Shown piece after piece: positions 62,537-64,000 of a stretch of DNA of 64,000 bases. The stretch covers positions 4,030,001 through 4,094,000 of the forward strand of contig NZ_AP022603.1 in the NCBI RefSeq assembly GCF_010726955.1, written 5' to 3'. The notes beneath the pieces were generated by a model, which ran no database searches, had not been told where the DNA came from, and was given only the letters and a program-made list of their open reading frames with translations. The stretch's first letter is position 1, and every line of letters begins with the position of its first letter. The position numbers and the translations under genes were made by a program. Source of the DNA: Mycolicibacterium fallax (lineage in GTDB: Bacteria > Actinomycetota > Actinomycetes > Mycobacteriales > Mycobacteriaceae).

Positions 62537-62619
62537 ACCCGACGCCTTAAAAATCGGGTCTAACTTAGTAATCACCAGAGCCAAACAGGCTCGATGAGTT
62601 AGCCAGATTGAGAGGTGAT
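62537..62619 (+). ncRNA. Candidate structured RNA leader with possible pseudoknot
   Basis: AT-rich stretch with four complementary pairs. P1 ACCCGA/TCGGGT (62537-62542, 62554-62559); directly abutting P2 CTAACT/AGTTAG (62560-62565, 62597-62602); inside it P3 GAGCC-AAACA-GGCTC (62578-62592); and ATCACC (62571-62576) complementary to GGTGAT (62614-62619), which overlaps the purine-rich ribosome-binding region and upstream ATG of the peptide frame. The last pairing crosses P2, making a pseudoknot or an alternative fold. I do not recognise a known riboswitch class. Seen directly: complementarity. Inferred: folding and regulation. Confidence 0.5.
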
Positions 62620-62623
62620 GACC

Positions 62624-62686
62624 ATGCTGCTCGACCTCCGCTGGGTGCCGTTCCGGTTGTTCCACCGGCACCACCCCGCCCGCTAA
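62624..62686 (+). CDS. 20-residue peptide frame (orphan leader peptide or microprotein)
   Basis: ATG 62624 to TAA 62684 encodes a peptide starting MLLDLRWVPF and ending HRHHPAR: hydrophobic/aromatic N-terminal half, then His/Arg-rich and Pro-containing. AGAGG (62611-62615) is 8 nt upstream; in-frame ATG 62618 would add MT but sits only 2 nt from that site. A terminator follows 18 nt after the stop. The arrangement copies an attenuator, but no same-strand gene follows within 1 kb. I do not recognise the peptide. The run of HRHH residues could make translation sensitive to His/Arg supply; that is speculation. Confidence 0.5.
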   Translation: MLLDLRWVPFRLFHRHHPAR

Positions 62687-62704
62687 CCACCCATCCCTAC
62701 TTCC

Positions 62705-62740
62705 GCGACCGCACACCGCAACGGTGTGCGGTCGCTTTTT
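62705..62740 (+). terminator. Strong intrinsic terminator, 14-bp perfect stem with T-tract
   Basis: Stem GCGACCGCACACCG (62705-62718), loop CAA, CGGTGTGCGGTCGC (62722-62735), then TTTTT (62736-62740). Orientation is plus strand only; on the minus strand no T-run follows. It is the only classical intrinsic terminator I see in the window. Confidence 0.9.
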
Positions 62741-62758
62741 GCTGCGGGTGCCCGGCCG

Positions 62759-63790
62759 CTACGGTTTCTTGGTCTGCTCGGCCGCCGCGAGCAGTTCTCG
62801 CATGATCGGGATGGTCAGGAAATTCAGCGGACCGCAGTCGGTGAACTGCGTGCTGACATTGCCGGCGATCCCGCCTTCCAGCGCCAGCTTGCCGATCAGG
62901 TCGAGCTTGAGCTGCGGTGCTCCCGCCGCCAGGTTCACCTTGTCCAGGTCCACCCACACCACGTTGGGCCGGGTCGTTGACTCGTAGACGAATCGCCCGC
63001 GGGTCAGGTCCGCCACGGTCTGCCAGATGGTCTGCGAGGCGTCCGGTTTGCCGGGGTCGGGGATGCGGAACGGCTGCGCGGCGTTGCGGATGACGCTGAA
63101 CATCGCGGCGATCGCCTCGACCTGGCTGCCGGGCCGGGGTAACCGGTCGACGTAGTAGGACGCCCGGGCGAACCGGTCCGCGGCTTCGGTCGTCCCGGGC
63201 AGCAGGCCCGGCCCGCCCCAGGGCTGGTACCGGGTGAGCAACTGCAGCTGCTGGTCGAACGGCGGGGAGTTGGTCATCACCCGGTAGCTGCGATCGTGGT
63301 GAATGCACAGCCGGCCGTCGATGTACTCGATGATCGCCGAGTCCCCGGTCGCGTCGTCGAGGGCCAGGTGCAGTTCGGGGGTCTCACCGGATCCCGGGTC
63401 GACCATGGTGGCGACCTGCACCCGAGTCCGGGTCATCCAGTCGACGGCCTCGGCCACGGTGGCGCAGGTGTCCAGGAAGTACTGCAGCCAGATGGCCTGG
63501 CTCAACGCCGGCCGGGACGGGTCGAGGGTCCCGTAGTCGGATTCGGCCAGCCACAGCAGATGCCCGGACAGCCCGGCCTCGTTGATGCCGTCGACCGTGA
63601 CGATGTCGAATGCGGTGACCACCACGCTGCCGTAGCTGGAGGTCCAGGTCAGGGTGCCCTCGACGCCGTCGTCGCGGGTGATGCCGCGGGGCTGGGTCCA
63701 CAGGTTGGTGCCCAGGTCGCGGTGATAATCCATATTCCGGCCGACCAGGACCGCGCCGTCGGCGTCCGGCCAAATCACACGGGTGCACAT
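62759..63790 (-). CDS. Linear amide C-N hydrolase, choloylglycine hydrolase/penicillin acylase V-like (Ntn)
   Basis: 343 residues. The start is placed so that the nucleophile Cys is residue 2 (MCTRVIWPD), exposed by Met removal as in bile salt hydrolase and penicillin V acylase. Other family blocks: LVGRNMDYHRDLGTNLW (about 18-34), VTVDGINEAGLSGHLLWL, YRVMTNSPPFDQQLQLL (conserved Asn region) and GTTEAADRFARASYY. No signal peptide, so cytosolic unless exported another way. Substrates could be bile-salt-like amides, N-acyl homoserine lactones or penicillin V. A minus-strand TAGGGT box is 8 nt upstream. Confidence 0.9.
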   Translation of the reverse strand: MCTRVIWPDADGAVLVGRNMDYHRDLGTNLWTQPRGITRDDGVEGTLTWTSSYGSVVVTAFDIVTVDGINEAGLSGHLLWLAESDYGTLDPSRPALSQAIWLQYFLDTCATVAEAVDWMTRTRVQVATMVDPGSGETPELHLALDDATGDSAIIEYIDGRLCIHHDRSYRVMTNSPPFDQQLQLLTRYQPWGGPGLLPGTTEAADRFARASYYVDRLPRPGSQVEAIAAMFSVIRNAAQPFRIPDPGKPDASQTIWQTVADLTRGRFVYESTTRPNVVWVDLDKVNLAAGAPQLKLDLIGKLALEGGIAGNVSTQFTDCGPLNFLTIPIMRELLAAAEQTKKP

Positions 63791-63798
63791 GGTTACCG

Positions 63799-63804
63799 AC
63801 CCTA
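63799..63804 (-). promoter_or_regulatory. -10 box TAGGGT upstream of the Ntn hydrolase
   Basis: Minus-strand TAGGGT, 8-nt spacer CGGTAACC, ATG at 63790; predicts a very short or absent leader. Confidence 0.5.
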
Positions 63805-63909
63805 GCGGGTCCGACCTCACCGCGGGCGGGACCGGTCGGCGCGGACCTGGTCATCGGCCCGTAACACGGCGGGCCGAATCGCGAAACAGCCGCTGCGCAC
63901 CGTGGAGGC

Positions 63910-64000
63910 ATGGACGTCGACACGGTGTGCGGGTACTGCGGGGTGGGCTGCGGCCTGACCCTGCAGGTGCGCGACGGCGCGGTGACCGCGTCCACCGGCC
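63910..64000 (+). CDS. Start of a molybdopterin oxidoreductase (assimilatory nitrate reductase-type), cut by the window edge
   Basis: Thirty codons are visible from ATG 63910. They begin MDVDTVCGYCGVGCGLTLQV, the Mo/4Fe-4S N-terminal domain with cysteines at CxxCxxxC spacing found in NarB/NasA nitrate reductases and formate dehydrogenase alpha subunits. GGAGG (63904-63908) is only 1 nt from the ATG, so the start could be slightly different. The remaining four-fifths or more of the protein is outside the window, so nitrate reductase versus formate dehydrogenase cannot be decided firmly; the short N-terminus favours NarB-type. Confidence 0.75.
   Translation, partial: MDVDTVCGYCGVGCGLTLQVRDGAVTASTG

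Noticed and set aside
62705..62740. Terminator serving the minus-strand Ntn hydrolase
   Set aside because: Read on the minus strand the hairpin is not followed by a T-run; the T-tract is on the plus-strand 3' side only.

Overview
The window is high-GC actinobacterial DNA. From gene content and order it comes from a mycobacterium, most likely a rapid-growing Mycolicibacterium-type species. Its backbone follows the Mycobacterium tuberculosis H37Rv order from about Rv1232c to Rv1287: PRC/MgtE-like protein, DUF4190 protein, Rv1234-like, lpqY-sugA-sugB-sugC, corA, lpqZ, Rv1245c-like SDR, kgd, Rv1249c-like, Rv1250-like MFS, lprE, deaD, acyltransferase, TetR, cyp130, Rv1257c-like FAD enzyme, tap, udgB, HIT, amidase, Rv1264-type cyclase, Rv1273c/Rv1272c ABC exporter, lprB, lprC, Rv1276c-like phosphatase, Rv1277/Rv1278, oppA, oppD-oppC-oppB, cysD-cysNC and an Rrf2 regulator. 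The synteny is recalled from memory and was not computed. I see no tRNA, rRNA, CRISPR array, integrase or transposase.

Layout. 1-2.9 kb: a partial PRC-barrel/MgtE-like gene, a CitE-family lyase, a Pro/Tyr-rich DUF4190 membrane protein and a YflT-like membrane protein, the last two separated by a tandem hairpin repeat. 2.9-7.9 kb: the trehalose-recycling importer LpqY-SugABC, with a suppressor-of-fused-domain gene as a translationally coupled fifth cistron. 7.9-15.7 kb: CorA, LpqZ, a short-chain dehydrogenase, the large 2-oxoglutarate decarboxylase/dehydrogenase Kgd and a membrane protein. 15.9-28.3 kb: two MFS pumps, two GlcD-type FAD oxidases, LprE, a DEAD-box helicase with an acyltransferase behind it, and a cyp130-tetR pair. 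28.4-33.6 kb: UdgB, an LLM flavoprotein, HIT, amidase, the class III cyclase and a small membrane protein. 33.6-43.1 kb: a heterodimeric ABC exporter, paired lipoproteins, a SixA-like phosphatase and an SbcD/SbcC-like DNA repair pair. 43.1-53 kb: an alpha/beta hydrolase and the oligopeptide permease, split by a divergent ku/ligD NHEJ module. 53.1-57.1 kb: a sulfate-activation operon cysD-cysNC-cysQ-rrf2. 57.1-64 kb: a VOC protein, a TDT-family transporter, an F420/LLM enzyme, a lactate-monooxygenase-like flavoenzyme, a GH13 alpha-glucosidase, a small orphan transcription unit, an Ntn hydrolase and the start of a molybdopterin (nitrate reductase-type) oxidoreductase.

How the genes work together. 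Several stretches are tight operons with ATGA/GTGA stop-start overlaps: lpqY-sugABC-SUFU, the ABC exporter pair, lprB-lprC, the Rv1277/1278 pair, oppBCD and cysDNC-cysQ-rrf2. Many monocistronic genes instead show a TANNNT box 6-8 nt before the start codon, the architecture of leaderless mycobacterial transcripts. Convergent genes are packed so closely that stop codons lie inside inverted repeats.

The most unusual element is at 62.5-62.74 kb. An AT-rich leader in this GC-rich genome can fold into three helices plus a possible pseudoknot over the start region of a 20-residue reading frame, which is followed 18 nt later by a perfect 14-bp intrinsic terminator. No same-strand gene follows for more than 1 kb. 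It looks like an orphan structured-leader/peptide or small-RNA unit and is the best candidate here for something undescribed.
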